Notes: generated by a model from the sequence alone, not told the origin. Counted from the stretch's first letter, positions 50,461 through 62,991 are shown. The stretch: 64,000 bases of DNA from Rhynchonema sp. JSB1_4 (GCA_030248065.1 JASAMV010003338.1:48320-112319); one strand, 5' to 3'. Made by a program: numbers and translations.

Positions 50461-51870
50461 TGTGTTGGGTGAGCGCTAAAATAAAATGTGGCATACTTTA
50501 GCTGGGTACAGTTGTTTGCGTCAGAAAGACAAACACAAGCGGAACGCACACACACACACACCAATTATATGAAACGAAACATAACTTCATGCGCTTGCTC
50601 AGATGCATATGGATACACTCTGCGCTTACTATAATCGGATAAACTTGAACCCATTTTGTTATTTTTTGCTGGGCTGTGAAAGTACAACAGAAACGTGTGA
50701 GCCTTATCAGTGACAGAGTAGCGCAAAAAGGGCTCGGGTGTTTATGATGTGATAAAATGAGAACAGCACATGAACGAATAAAAAAACACGTTGAGAAATA
50801 CACGTGGCAGCAAGCCTTTACGAGTTGCCACTTTTGGAGCACGATACGAACAGCTTGATGTGATGATAATACCAGTTACCACTACGCCACTAACAAGGTT
50901 CAGGGGCCGATCCAGGAGGGCACAGGGGCTTTGCCCCACTTTGTTCAAATTGGTTCATGAGGGGGGCCCACCATTTCGGAAAGAAGGAAAAGGGTCCCCC
51001 ATGTCGCAGGACTTTACTCACTCCGATTCACTTCAAAAGCTAAAAAATTGCGCGCGTCGGATCGCCCATTACCATCTAATTCGAGCAACTATGTAATTCC
51101 AATAATCTGCAGGTTGCGCATTCAAAAAGGACCTTCGTGCGCAAGGCGCGCATTGTCACATTCTGCATGTATTTGGTGTGAAAAGTGCCAAATTCTGAAC
51201 AAGCATGAAATAAAAATGACACTTCCAAAATGGAGCAAGTACTAGGTAAAAATGAGACACCGCAATTACAGCATGTACAAACAATATTTGAAAAGAAGAC
51301 GGAAAAGGTGCATTAAATTTTGTCACTCTATCTGGACACCTACAATATCTGTGAAGAAAGGATCGCGCTGTAGAAGGACAGAAAACAGGCTCAGTGGCTG
51401 AATCAACCGACAGAAAAAGCTCTGATCCCGTGTTGCTCTCAACTTTCAAATTTGTTATGAAAACAAGAAATATGAGCATGAAAACGTGGATTATGAAAAC
51501 GTGAGATTGCATGAACGTGAAACATTCTAACGTGTTCATAAATCGCACAGGGTAAAATATCAATATTTATAACGTTTCATGGTTGGGTTCGACAGGTTAC
51601 AATTAGTTCATAGTTGGCATTGTTTGCCAGCATGATACAGGGATTTTCGGTTGTTCCTAGATGTTTCACACGTCAAGCCGTGGATAATGGATGCCCCAAC
51701 ACAAAATCTTGAGCTGTGATGTTCAATCAATCTGACTTGCCAAGTTGGAAGAAACGTGGCCAAGTGATGTTGAAAACGAAACAAAACAAAACAAAACTGT
51801 CGCATCAGCGTGACACAACATGCTTTTTCAACTGAAGCAAAAGAGCAAAACAATAAGCAAAAAGAGCTTT
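50461..51870. other. Intergenic region, no gene recognised
   Basis: Contains an (AC)n run near 50550, a short G-rich segment near 50960, and a copy of GATGTTTCA at 51660. No coding signal was supported. Confidence 0.35.
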
Positions 51871-51954
51871 GCCACCGACGGGATTCGAACCCGTGACTTC
51901 GTTCAGAAGATCTGGTCTTAACTCCAGACGCCTTAACCGCTCGGCCACAGTGGC
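51871..51954 (-). tRNA. tRNA-Leu (anticodon UAA)
   Basis: 84-nt class II tRNA on the minus strand. Acceptor stem GCCACTG pairs with CGGTGGC; D-arm GGCCGAGCGGTTAAGG; T-arm CGGGTTCGAATCCCG; long variable arm with CTTC/GAAG stem. The anticodon region reads GAGTTAAGACC, giving UAA for Leu. The anticodon stem TCTGG/CCAGA encloses 8 rather than 7 nt. A TTTTT terminator follows closely at about 51863. Confidence 0.88.
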
Positions 51955-53460
51955 GTGTGTGGATGCGGCTCACAAGCCGGTTTATCAATGATCGGCCATC
52001 AAACAAAACAAATCGATAAATCAATGAAATCTGTGCTGCAGACAGTGCGTGGCGCAAGACCAAGCGTGTGAGCTCTTCAGAAGGATTAGTTCTGATAGTG
52101 GAACCGGATGCCCACAAAGCAAAGAACACCGAAAGCAATTGTGTGAAAACATCCTCAAGAAACCCCAGCAGTACACACCTTGTCAGAAGTTTGGGGAGAA
52201 GAGAACATGCTCCGAAATGAACCTGTCTCGAAACTCAAGGGAAAAAACGTTCAAACAGCAAGTGTCAATGTGAAAAAATGCCGAAAGCAAACAGAACAAC
52301 AGACAAAACAAAGTGATAAATGCATCGCTGTTCGCCGGGTTTTGTCAGTTCACCACTGCAATTGGTTAAAATGTTGCGGCGCAGCGGGTCTCATCGCCAA
52401 GCAGAGCAACTGTTGTTGGCAGCGCTTGCGAATAATTTCGCCTGTCACTTGTGGAACCACTATGATGCTGATGCCAATGTGTGATATGCGAGGGATGACG
52501 CCACATATAATACGTTGCTGCACACTGCGGCGGCAATAGCTCAATAGAGCTGTGCTGCATAGCAGCAGGCTTGGGCACAGCGCGTTCACTTTCCTGTAAG
52601 CCATTCGAGTGGGGCTCTCTGTGCTCAGCGAGAGTCAACCGGGAAGCTTGGTGGGTTCATGAATGTTTCACGTCAAGCCAGAAGGAACCAATGCTTCACT
52701 TCAGAGCAGCCATGCATGTGCATGTCTATCCCAGTCATGTGCGTGCGCATTGCATTTTTACACAACCCAATCCGGTTTCACTCTCTTTTTCTGCCGCAAC
52801 CTTGATGTGTTAATGAATGAGTAAAATGAACCTGTCTTGAAACAGTCAGCATCAGCGTGTTTTTTCACTTGTATTTTGCGCATTTTGGCAACACAAAGGG
52901 CGAACTACACATCATCGAACGTGTGTGTTGTCTCCGTGCACTCAGTCCTCAATCCAAAATGTGGACTTTCTACTGAATCAAATGTTCAGCTGAGCACAAC
53001 GCCAGCAGCAACACAATTGCATCTATGTGTGCATATGTTTGACTTGCACTCACTGCGCCCAGCAGTACGCGCATAGAACCACACTTTTTTATGTAAACTT
53101 GCAATTATACATCAAGTCTGGAGTTTTTTGTCGCGCCTCCGTTCAACCTGCCAATGTTGTGAACTCTTTTCCCTGTTTCTCCCTTGTGGCCAGTGGATTC
53201 AATTGGATTTCGATGTTAGTGTCACCCAGTCACTTTACTTCTCGAATTCACAGTGTGTTTCACTCCATTTTTATCTTGCTGACTTGGTTTGGTAATTTTT
53301 CATTGTTTTTATCAGGGGTTTTTATGTTCAGAAAACAGAACTCGAAGAAGATCCCGACCAGCCGCGGGGTGAAATGGTGCTGCCCCTGCCCGTGGACATG
53401 CTTGTCTCGTGACAAGGCAGTAATTGATGAATTTATGATTTGATTGATTGGTCGCGAAAT
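51955..53460. other. Intergenic region, no gene recognised
   Basis: Between the tRNA and the CCDC92-like gene. Open frames on both strands lack domain or splice support. A pyrimidine-rich tract near 53170-53320 may belong to the 5' region of the next gene. Confidence 0.35.
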
Positions 53461-55368
53461 GGCCGGCTCAACCAACGTTGCCTTGTTGCCGCTGTCGACT
53501 CGACTGTTTGGCAAGAAATCGCAGGATGAAAATGCCCAGTTGCCTACATCGACTGCGTTTGGGTCGATCGTGGATTGGGATCCAGCAACCTTGGCAGCTG
53601 ACAGGGATGCTGACAAAACGTTGGTCACTCACTATACATATAGAGGATCAGTATAAAGAGGGTACACTGTCGCATGCATGCTGCAAAAACATTCTGATGC
53701 CTATCTCGACCTTTTGACATTTGCGCCGCCGTTGCCAAGCCGCATAAATGCGCTGAAATTCGAATGACGTGCAATTTCTTCCTTGGGCAATTCTGTTTTG
53801 CAGTCTGCCACCGACCACAGCAACAACAACGAGCGATAATATCGATGATGAAATCGAACGCATCGAGCCTCATGTCAAGGCAGCGTTGTTGCGTGAACGC
53901 GACGAAATGTGGCGCGCGCACGAACGGAGCCAGATATTGTACCTGCAACGAGAGCACGAGAAAATGCTCAAGGGACTGCATCAGGAGGTCGATCGGCTGC
54001 AGAAATTGTGCCGAAGTTAGTTATCGAGTCATGCTGGTCTTTACTGTTGTTTATGGACAAGCATGTAGCAGTAAACTTGAACTGCCATATTATATGTACG
54101 TTCTTTGATGCACCAAAGAAAAGCACATCACATCATATCTTGTCGCACTATAAAAATGGCCGACCGCAACCTACATACTTTTGAAGATTGTTTCAACACG
54201 TGGCTTGATCCGCAAGATGCATGACGCATTAGCTTGAGCGGTCACGTGACCACCAGTTGGGTTGCATGCTGCCTTCTTTACGGATCAGGCAACGCGTTTG
54301 ACCAAACCATACCTAGTGTCACAGCTCACACCGGTGTCCATATATACGTACAGGTCTGTCCACGACGATCGCAATCAGCGGCGGTGACGTGGACGACGAC
54401 AGCACGACAGCTGAATCGATGCGCAAATCGATGGACACGTTACGACTGCAATGTCGACGGCGCGACGATCAGATTCTGGATTTGCAACGCCAATTCGCGA
54501 ACGCACAACGACACTGGCAGAATGAATTGAGGAAAAAAGATGACGAAATACGACGGTTGACACGGGAGGCTGAATGCAAACAGACACAGGTGGGTTGGGA
54601 GCACTAACTTTGTATTGGTTGTCAACTGGCAATGACATTGTCAGACGATGTTCTGTCCCAGCATATCTCGTCGTCAACAACAAACTAGAAATGTTAGGTT
54701 TGTGCGTGTGAAGTGTGATAATTTGGCCAAGTGACCTCCGGATTCGTTTCTGCGTGTTTAGGCCTAAGTCCACGTCCTGTCATTTGCGTTCACCCAAACA
54801 CGGTGCGTTTCATTCAACCGGTCGTCGACCATCTAGGTTCACTACATAAGCTTAATTGCAGCAGCAGCACACGAACACCGTGCGTCTGCAGAGTGCCCCG
54901 ATGCATCTGCACAGCGCACAACACCGTCTGTCCTTCGATGGCAGCACCGCTCAACGTGACCCGGCCAGCTGGCGGCCCGAGACTCGTCTGTCATTGGAGG
55001 GCACACGCCTGTTGCCCCAATTACGTCGTCAAGTCGGTCTGAGTAGTGGCAGCACAGCAGTGAGCAGTCATAGTGCGACAGCAGCAGCATTAAGCAGCAG
55101 CCAATCACATCGAATCACACGACATCTGCCCAATGTACGGTTGTTGGCCTGCGCTCTACCGTCGTTGCCGGAGTTCGGCTCGACCCACGGTGACAACATC
55201 GAAAAGCCATCACCCAGGGGCGCACATCAGCCGAGTCCGTTTGCGCGCCGAGGCAGCTACCGCGGTTCAATGACGCGCAGCTATGTTGGTGACGATGAAA
55301 AGGACGAACCTGACGCTGCTGGTGGCTCGGCACCACAACGCATGTCGAAAAGCTATAGCATGGGATAA
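53461..55368 (+). CDS. CCDC92: CCDC92-like coiled-coil protein
   Basis: CCDC92 family proteins are coiled-coil proteins linked to centrosome and cilia in animals. Well-supported exons: 53804-54015, 54354-54589, 54862-55368. The first contains ILYLQREHEKMLKGLHQEV, the family hallmark; the second is a long coiled coil (DDQILDLQRQF ... RKKDDEIRRLTREAE); the third is a Ser/Ala/Arg-rich tail ending MSKSYSMG. A possible first exon, 53461-53647 (MAGSTNVALLPLSTRLFG), ends at GTATAA but its phase does not match the next exon, so the N-terminus is unresolved. Confidence 0.72.
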
Positions 55369-56262
55369 CGATTGTTGTCGTGTCATGTCATGAACGACAC
55401 AATATATTTGCTATGTATGTTGCCATGGCAATAACTATGCTGTCTAATATAATTCGTTAGGGTGTGGATGTAGAAATGACCAAGCGAGCTTATACTGTAT
55501 GTACTGAATTGCGTTGGCCGATACTGCTGTGCCGAAGCTTGGATCAATTCCAAAGTAACACTCTGACAAGGTATTTTACAAAAGAGATTTTCTGCCACGC
55601 ACAAGCGGAGCGCAGCTTTGGTTACGAAATGTTTGCATTTTGTCTATATCATCGCATTATTGCACAATCGTGTTGTTGATATTTTGCCATCTTCCGAATC
55701 CAAACCCTCATCCTCCCGGTCTCTCTCTTTACTTTTGCCCTAGGCGCTGTGATAGAACTGATGGTTCCATCTGACTGAACCTCAATCGAAGTTGTTCTCG
55801 CTTTAATGACTTGACGTGTTCTCCTCTCTCTTGCCCCATGTTCCCCAAACTGTGCTTATGCATACGTATAGTGTTTCCTTTTTATGCAAGTCAAAGGAAA
55901 CAAGCTACCCCACGTTATAGCTCAACTCCAGTTTGGGGTCGAGATTTCAGAAACCAATGAAAGAGATTAAGAATGTGTCCTTGTTAATCCAAGCACGACA
56001 CTCAGCAGCAAACATGGTGAAATGTTTCATTGACATGCTGGCAGCGCACACGCACAAAGCTCACAGCGAGCGTGTGAAACATTGTTGTTGTTAGATTCCA
56101 CGGGCAAACTTTGACACGTTTTTGCCAGCTGCGTGATTGAATCGAAATTGTAATCTCGACCTCAACTAGAAGTTCAGTTATAACACGGGCCCGCGCGTTT
56201 CCTTGGACCAAGAAAAACAGGAAACACTTATATGTATTAGATGCATTGTGATCTTTGTGTTA
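55369..56262. other. Intergenic region, no gene recognised
   Basis: Downstream of the CCDC92-like gene. A small inverted repeat around TGTGAAACATT/AATGTTTCA occurs at 56020-56085. No gene support. Confidence 0.35.
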
Positions 56263-56520
56263 TAGTAAATTTCTAATTTCGTTGCCTCATGCATTCTTAC
56301 AGACGCAGGGAAACTCCCGTTCGAAGTCGAAGCAGGCAACAAGCTCAGCACACGGTGAACAAGCCACGCAGCTGACACACACAGCTTGTGTGACTGAAAC
56401 ATTCGAAACGCACGCGTGGCTTGTTGACTGTGTGTTGAGCTTGTTGCCTGCTTCGACTTCGAACGGGAGTTTCCCTGCGTCTGTAAGAATGCATGAGGCA
56501 ACGATATTAGAAACTTACTA
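56263..56520 (+). mobile_element. 258-bp foldback MITE, family K/L, copy 2
   Basis: Long inverted arms starting TAGTAAATTTCTAATTTCG and containing a long perfect section around GTTGCCTCATGCATTCTTAC; TA flanks both ends. Same size and end motif as 45132-45388. Confidence 0.83.
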
Positions 56521-57093
56521 TACTACATACATAAATGTGCATCAGTGCATTTTTTGGTTTTTTTTCAGGATTTGGCGGTTTCTGCGTAAAGTAGAGACGA
56601 CAATGATCCTGTGCTAGGATTTTGGACAGTTTCCGTTTTTTTGTTTGCACAAGCGTATGGTGTTGAAAAAGTGTGTGGGGTGGTGACGCTGCTTTTCACG
56701 AAATGGTTTATTTTTATTGCCCGTCATCCAACTGAGCATACCCAGTGTTTGGTAATATTATGTTGGTATACTTTATGTGCATAATGCCGTGTGGTTGTTC
56801 TGTCTGCGATACTGGACTTTGTGTGCCGGCTGACTCGACCTTTTTTGTACATAGCACCCACACACAGCATACATACATAGCACATAATATTTCACAATTT
56901 CTTTTTCTCCGTGTACATATGCGATAAACTTTGCGATACTTAATTTCTGACTCACGACGTGGGTTCATACATTCTTTGGGAAATCGGGTATTCAGCCCAG
57001 AATAACTGACTTTCAAGTTCATTTCATATTTGCAACGTGGAGCTGAAATTCTTTTGATCAATTTGATTTTCCAATTCAGAGTGAAACATCACC

Positions 57094-60000
57094 ATGTCTG
57101 CTGACACAGTCGAGAAGCTATCGTTACCGGCTGCTGATTTTGCGTTGAATCTGTTGCGCACAGCATGCAGTCCGACCGACAATGCGTTCATGTCACCAAT
57201 GTCAATATCGGTGGCGCTGGCGATGACCTATTTGGGTGCTGCCGACAGCACAAAGGCGCAAATCAATCAGATCATGTTCAAAGGTGAGATTTTTCACAAA
57301 TTTTGGCACGAGAATTACGAACAGCTGGATGATCTTGAAGATAGTCAGGTGATACAGTCAGATGCGCTCAGGCGGCGGCCCCGGATCACTTGAGCGTTGA
57401 TACCAGCAGAGTGCATGCGGCCCAAAGATGATTGATAAGGCATTCTGCTCAACAATTGAGCGGGGTTTTTATTATTGAACTATATATAATTATTTCATCT
57501 TCAATCAGGAATGTCGGACAGCGAAGTGCATTCGGCCATGTCCGAGCTGGTGCGCGTATTGGGCGCACAAAAGGCCGAAGGTCACCAGTTGTCGATGGCG
57601 AATCGAATCTACAGTCAACAGGGATTCGAGTTGGTAGACGAATTCAAGAAGGGCATGAAACATCATTATGATTCGGAACTGTTGCTGGTTGGTTGTTGGC
57701 ACTGGCGGGGGTTGAGATTCACTTAAGGGCATCAGTAAGGGGCGGTACACGACGATGGACTTAGCCTGAATCACCCAGACATGGTCCCCTGTGATCAGAG
57801 GACCCCTTTTTGTCACGCGGATACAGTCCGTGACATATTGTGTGGCACCTTGTCAACCCTGTCGCGCGCGGCAAGCGTTGAGCATACAAGAATGCATAAC
57901 ACAATCAATAACTGGCTCTCCCAGGAAGACATGGCGCGCGGGATTTATCGATAATCACAAAAATGACCCAGTACAGCGCCCGAAATTTGTTGAAATTTAG
58001 ATAAATGCTAAAACCTGGCCATTGACATAATTTTTCAACAGGTGACCATATTGTCCGTTACCTCAAACTTCACTGTGAAATCCAACTGCCATGAGTGGTG
58101 CACCTTTATGCACCACGCCGCACGCGCGGCGGCGTTGAGAAGTTACCATATGATAAGTCACGGATAGTATGTGTATAGTCCAGCCACGAACTCATGAGAC
58201 GACTTTTTTTTGAAATTGGCTTGTGCGGATCCAACAATGTTCCGGTTCCACGTATTTCGGAAATGAAAGAAAGAGAAACGCACGTATTTTTTAAAAACAC
58301 GCTCTCCACTCGGTGCGTAAATTCCCTTTTGACTCCCAAAACATTTGTGTGCTGAACAACGCTGCTGTTCGCGTAAGCACGCAACAAATTGAGGTCAGCC
58401 AGCTGGAACTTGTCATCATCTCCCTCAGCCAATCTCTTTCTTTTGTTTGCGAAAACACGTGTATCTGGAGCATTTTTGAATGCGGCCAAGCAAGCTTTAA
58501 AAAAAGTCGTCTCATGAGCTGGTGGCTGGACTATACGTTACATCTATATTTTGTGATGGATCAAATTGTCTCAGTATATCCTCGATGAAAAAGGTCACGT
58601 GACCAAGTGAGGACCAATCCGGTCCGCACTGGACACCAAGTTTGCTTTTTGGCTGGTGATGACATGTTTTGACTCTCGCAGGTTGATTTCGTGTCGAACG
58701 CTGCAGCAGTTGCGGCCGAAGTGAATCGTTGGGTGGAGGAACGGACGAATAACCGAATCAAGAACTTGCTGTCACCCGATGCGCTGGACGCGCTCACACG
58801 AATCGTGTTGGTCAATGCGATCTACTTCAAAGGTACGTCCAAAGCTCCTGACTGTCTGATGGCACATCGAAGAGAGAGTGCGGAAAGAGTATACAACCCA
58901 GATCGAGCGACTTGATTTTGATCCAATTCTAAAGCCAACAGATCTAATCATCTGAGAGATCTTAGTGCGACAGAATCCACACAAAAATTGACATTCTTCG
59001 TCCATCTATATTTGCAGGCTCCTGGCGCCATCAGTTCGAAGAGCACGCCACGCACAAGCAGACGTTCTATTGTGCACCGGACAAAGAAGTACAGGTGAAG
59101 TAACTGCATGGGAGTGAGGATTTCCTTCTTATCTGTATCCTCTGATTGAAGGACCAGGCTTTCCAAGCTGCCTCGAATTTTTTATTGGGATTCGGACCTT
59201 GTTATTTTGCGAACGTCGGACTTTTCGAGCAGCTAGAATGTTGTTTATACAATTGCGTAGGAACAACTCCATTGTCTGTTGACGCTCATTGTGTTCATCA
59301 GCGTGACTATTCTAATGTTTCACCTACTAATGCAGGTTGACATGATGCACCAGACCGAGTCGTTTGCGTACAACGAGGACGACCAGGTGCAGGTGCTCGG
59401 TCTGCCCTATCAACATCGTGACCTGGCCATGTACATTCTGTTGCCAAAGGAGAAATTCGGATTGGCCGCTTTCGAAAAGTCGCTCACCGGCCAGAAACTG
59501 CTCGACTACATTAACAATACAAGAACGGAGCGTGTTGCGGTTGGTAACGCTCATTTCCGTTGCAAAACGCGGATTCATGAAGCGTTTCTGAAATCTATCA
59601 CGATCTATGATTATTCACGAAAAACATTAATTTAATAAAAGTCCACACGCACGCAGGTTTCACTGCCGAAATTCAAGCTCGAACAAGAATTCGAGCTGAA
59701 ATCAGCGTTGTCGTTGATGGGAATGGACGAAATGTTCGGGCCCGTGGCCGATTTCACGTCGATGGCTCAAAACATCAAGAAAGGCGATCTGTACGTATCC
59801 AAAGTGATACACAAGGCGTTCGTCGAGGTGAGCCATTGAAGACGATTGATGTGTAGGTTGTACTTAGGGTGGAATTTTCGAAACGGTTTAAAAATAAGAG
59901 TGGGGTCCAACGGTCGGTGTAAAGCTCGGTTGGAAAGAGCTCGGTGTAAACTTGAAACGTTCCACGTTAATAGCACGGAATGTTTCATGTTTACACCAAG

Positions 60001-61159
60001 CTTACACCGACCTTTACACTCAACTGTTGTTTACACCGTTTCAAAAATTCCACCCTAGATTGGTTGGTGTGGGTCACTTTTGTGCACTTATGGGTTGACA
60101 GTGTTGCTTTGCTTCTTTTTCTGCGGCTTGTGGTTTCAAGTTGGAGCTGAACTAAGATCCTGACAATTTTGTGCGGGTTTGTCATTTCCATGATGTCGGT
60201 TTGCGTTGTTGTGTGAAATGCATTCCTTGCAAACGCATGTTTCATAACCATTTAACCCGCCCGTCATCAAATGTGCGCACATCATACAGACAACTGAACT
60301 CGGTACAGAAGCTGCTGCTGCTGTGACGTCCATGTGGAAAACGTTATCTTCCCCAAGACTGTCTTTCACAGCGCAAACGCCCTTCATTTTTGTCATTGCC
60401 TATTCTTGTCGGAGCAATCTTCCCCTTTTCTTGGCTCGCTTGACTACACCCGAGGGAAGGGCAATTGTCCCTGGAACAACCGGTGAACCACGTCGACGTG
60501 AGATTTGGATGTATGAAAATATATGACGTTTTTAAGCATATGAGATTGATGTCACGATAGCAAGAACATGTAATGTTAGCATATGAAAGATGAATGAAAG
60601 TTTGTGAAAGACGTGCGAGCGAGGACGCTTTCTGGTTTAAATTTGGTTTTGTTCTAGTTCGCCTGTCAAAACGTCCCAAAGCCATCATGTATAATTGTAG
60701 GTAGGTATATGTAGGTGCTCCACATGTTGTATACAGTGCTGTATGGTTACTCTACCATTACATTGCATCCACTTTTATTTTGTTCGATGGCCGCTGATTT
60801 GGTGATCAGCATAAAAACTCAGTCACCGTACACAATACGCAATTTTTTAAATACGTGAAAGTTTTCCCACGTTTTACCCCTGGTCTTGCCCGTCTCTTCC
60901 ATAGGTGCATCAGGCCTTCATCAGTGCTGCTTGCCACGTGACCACAGCTTGCCTCAATTCATTGCAGACAACGGAGCAAGGCACGGAGGCAGCAGCAGCG
61001 ACGGCCGTGGCTATCGCGTGCTACGCGGCCATGTTTGACGCCGGTCTGCAAAAACCGATCGATTTCGTTGCCGATCATCAATTTATGATCGCAATCGTCT
61101 GGCAAATGCGCACCGTATTGTTCCTCGGTCATCTGGTACAACTCGACGCACAACCATAA
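57094..61159 (+). CDS. Serpin (clade B-like), isoform with reactive-loop cassette 1
   Basis: Serine protease inhibitor scaffold. Common exons 57094-57283, 57509-57687, 58682-58832, 59018-59094, 59336-59539, 59657-59827, joined to the terminal exon 60968-61159, giving 387 residues, a normal serpin length. Visible hallmarks: [75 protein letters not shown]. There is no signal peptide, so the protein is probably cytosolic or nuclear. The cassette supplies the hinge [15 protein letters not shown], with Tyr at the P1 position by 17-residue spacing (inference), then the C-terminal strand VLFLGHL. The hinge alanines indicate an inhibitory serpin. The start ATG follows a CAATTCAG acceptor. Further cassettes lie downstream. 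Confidence 0.93.
58176..58533 (+). mobile_element. TA-target foldback MITE, family I
   Basis: Ends TAGTCCAGCCACGAACTCAT and a near-complement, flanked by TA; about 40-bp arms ending in A/T runs. Lies in serpin intron 2. One half of the same element truncates cassette 5 at 63138. Confidence 0.82.
59867..60055 (+). mobile_element. Foldback MITE, family J, copy 2
   Basis: Ends GGGTGGAATTTTCGAAACGG and complement, with TA on each side; internal symmetry around CATGTTTACACC. In the serpin intron preceding cassette 1. Related copy at 24009-24234. Confidence 0.82.
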
Positions 61160-61390
61160 TGGGTCAACAAATACCACACGCGCAACTTTGCAATCTTATA
61201 ATTTTGTAACATGGCTGCAGTTATTGCTTTTTCCTCTGTGGTCTCAACTATTTGTCGTTTGTGCGTTGTCATTTACCCATCCAAATCAGGACCATGTGCT
61301 TGCCTTCGTTTTTGCTGCTTTGTTCTGTCATCCGTACTTGTATCATATCCAAACTTCACGGTTTCTCGCCAAGTCGAATTCAATGCGCAG

Positions 61391-61664
61391 GTGAGCGCTT
61401 GAAACGGGCACCGAAGCAACCGCAGCCACAGTGGCGGGCGTCATCTTGTACAACTTCGCTGCGTACATTCTGATAAGCACAAACCACAGCACGGTTCGAA
61501 ACAGCTTCTTGCGTACCGCTAAGCCTTTCGTTTCGCGCGTAAGCCGAGGCCTGCAAAAACTGCCGTGCTCAAAATGTATGTATACGCATTCAATACCTAG
61601 GTATAATGTGCCCTTTTCTCGTGTTTTTATTCTCACGGTATACAGTAGTTTCGCTCCGTCATAA
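61391..61664 (+). pseudogene. Serpin cassette 2, decayed
   Basis: Follows a GCAG acceptor. A hinge ETGTEATAATVAGV is readable, but the segment between acceptor and hinge is shifted by one base and has an in-frame TGA. The expected PIDFVVD block is not recognisable, although a weak trace of later sequence continues to 61664. Not usable as a terminal exon as it stands. Confidence 0.75.
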
Positions 61665-62018
61665 ATAACGTACTGGTTGATTTGATTCATCATTGTGATG
61701 AATTGATAGCATGTTTCGCGGCTATAGCATCGATTCGACTGGCTGTCTGCGCACCGCACGTGCATTTCGTATCGACATTATTGTCAATCATGGATTGCAA
61801 TCCACGCACGCGTTCCTCACGTCATTTTTGGTTTCAACCCCTGAATCAAAAGCGGCGCATTTATTTTCCTGCCTATCATCCATGTTTGGTCAAACTTTTC
61901 TCCGTTTCCCACTCTCACAAGCGTGAAACAGAAACAAAACAGCATGATCATGATCCCACACCGACCAGCCGCTTTGCATCCAACCATGAAGTACCCGATC
62001 GTATCACATTCAATGCAG

Positions 62019-62210
62019 GTGAACGAAGCTGGCACGGAGGCAGCAGCAGCCACAGCTGTGGTCATGAAATTCCTTTCGGCTGTGATCTATGACGGAGAAC
62101 CCATCGATTTTGTAGTCGATCGTCCATTCCTGCTGACCCTCGTGTGGCAATCGCACACTTTGCTGTTTGTTGGTCATGTACTCAAACCTGACACACCTGC
62201 TGGGATTTAG
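62019..62210 (+). CDS. Serpin alternative terminal exon, cassette 3
   Basis: Preceded by a canonical acceptor CATTCAATGCAG and in phase 0 with the common exon ending at 59827. Encodes 63 residues: [19 protein letters not shown], a Ser at the next position, then PIDFVVDRPFLL and LLFVGHVL. Exactly the same length as cassette 1 (192 bp). By 17-residue spacing the scissile bond would be Leu-Ser, which would suggest chymotrypsin- or elastase-like targets (inference). All features of an inhibitory reactive loop are present. Confidence 0.88.
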   Translation: MNEAGTEAAAATAVVMKFLSAVIYDGEPIDFVVDRPFLLTLVWQSHTLLFVGHVLKPDTPAGI

Positions 62211-62530
62211 TGAACTTGCTTTCTTGCGACACTCAAATATTGAAAAACTGAACTTTTAATTCTTTTAGGGACACACCTGTGTCTAATGTTTTCGTTATTT
62301 GCCTTCTATTGCGCAGTCTCTAATCTATGTTTTGTCCCAAATGCTTCTCCATGCACACGTGAGTAGGTGCCAACTAGGTGCCTGACCCTGACGTGTAAAA
62401 TCTCCGTGATGTCCAAGTTCAATTCCAAGGCCGGGAGCGCCGTGACCGTAATGAAGTGAGCATGAACTTCGGACTTGGCTTGCGGTTTCGAAGACCCGGT
62501 GCCGATGTAAGACTGCAACGTGCTGTTTTG

Positions 62531-62731
62531 GTGAACGAAACGGGCACGGAGGCAGCGGCAGCCACGTCAGTCGTCGTGCACCTGCTGTGTGACGACGAAA
62601 CGGACTATGAGAAAAAACCCATCGAGTTTGTCGTCGATCGTCCATTCCTGCTAGCCGTTGTGTGGCAATCGCGCACTTTGCTGTTTGCCGGTCACGTACT
62701 AACGCCTGACGCGCCTGCCGGGAAATTATGA
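62531..62731 (+). CDS. Serpin alternative terminal exon, cassette 4
   Basis: Encodes 66 residues: [19 protein letters not shown], then an acidic stretch CDDETDYEKK, PIEFVVDRPFLLAVV and LLFAGHVL, so the reading frame is complete. However, the base pair before the exon is TG (GCTGTTTTG), not AG, at the position where cassettes 1-3 have their acceptor. It may use a non-canonical site, another upstream AG, or be dead. Confidence 0.72.
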   Translation: MNETGTEAAAATSVVVHLLCDDETDYEKKPIEFVVDRPFLLAVVWQSRTLLFAGHVLTPDAPAGKL

Positions 62732-62991
62732 ACTTGGCACTCACATCTCCGTTTTCCCTTGTAAACACAGCGCTATGTTTTTTCTGCAATGTCTTTTTTT
62801 GCTGTCCTTCGTCTGAATCAATTTTTTTGTCATGCATGCCATGCTCAACAGTTGCTTGACCTGTAACATCTGCGCCATGTCCATGTTCAACATTTGTGTA
62901 CACCAGAACCCAGTGAGTTTGAATATTATCAATCTTGAACTTGAGATTTGGCCAGATGATGTTCACGACGTGCCCATATTATGTACTGTAC

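Noticed and set aside
50550..50565. Short (AC)n run as a feature of note
   Set aside because: Ordinary microsatellite length without further structure.
51608..52138. A 176-codon minus-strand frame
   Set aside because: It runs straight through the tRNA-Leu gene and shows no domain; a chance open frame.
60968..62731. Serpin cassettes as separate small genes
   Set aside because: Each lacks the serpin body and start signal, and the phase matches the shared exon ending at 59827.
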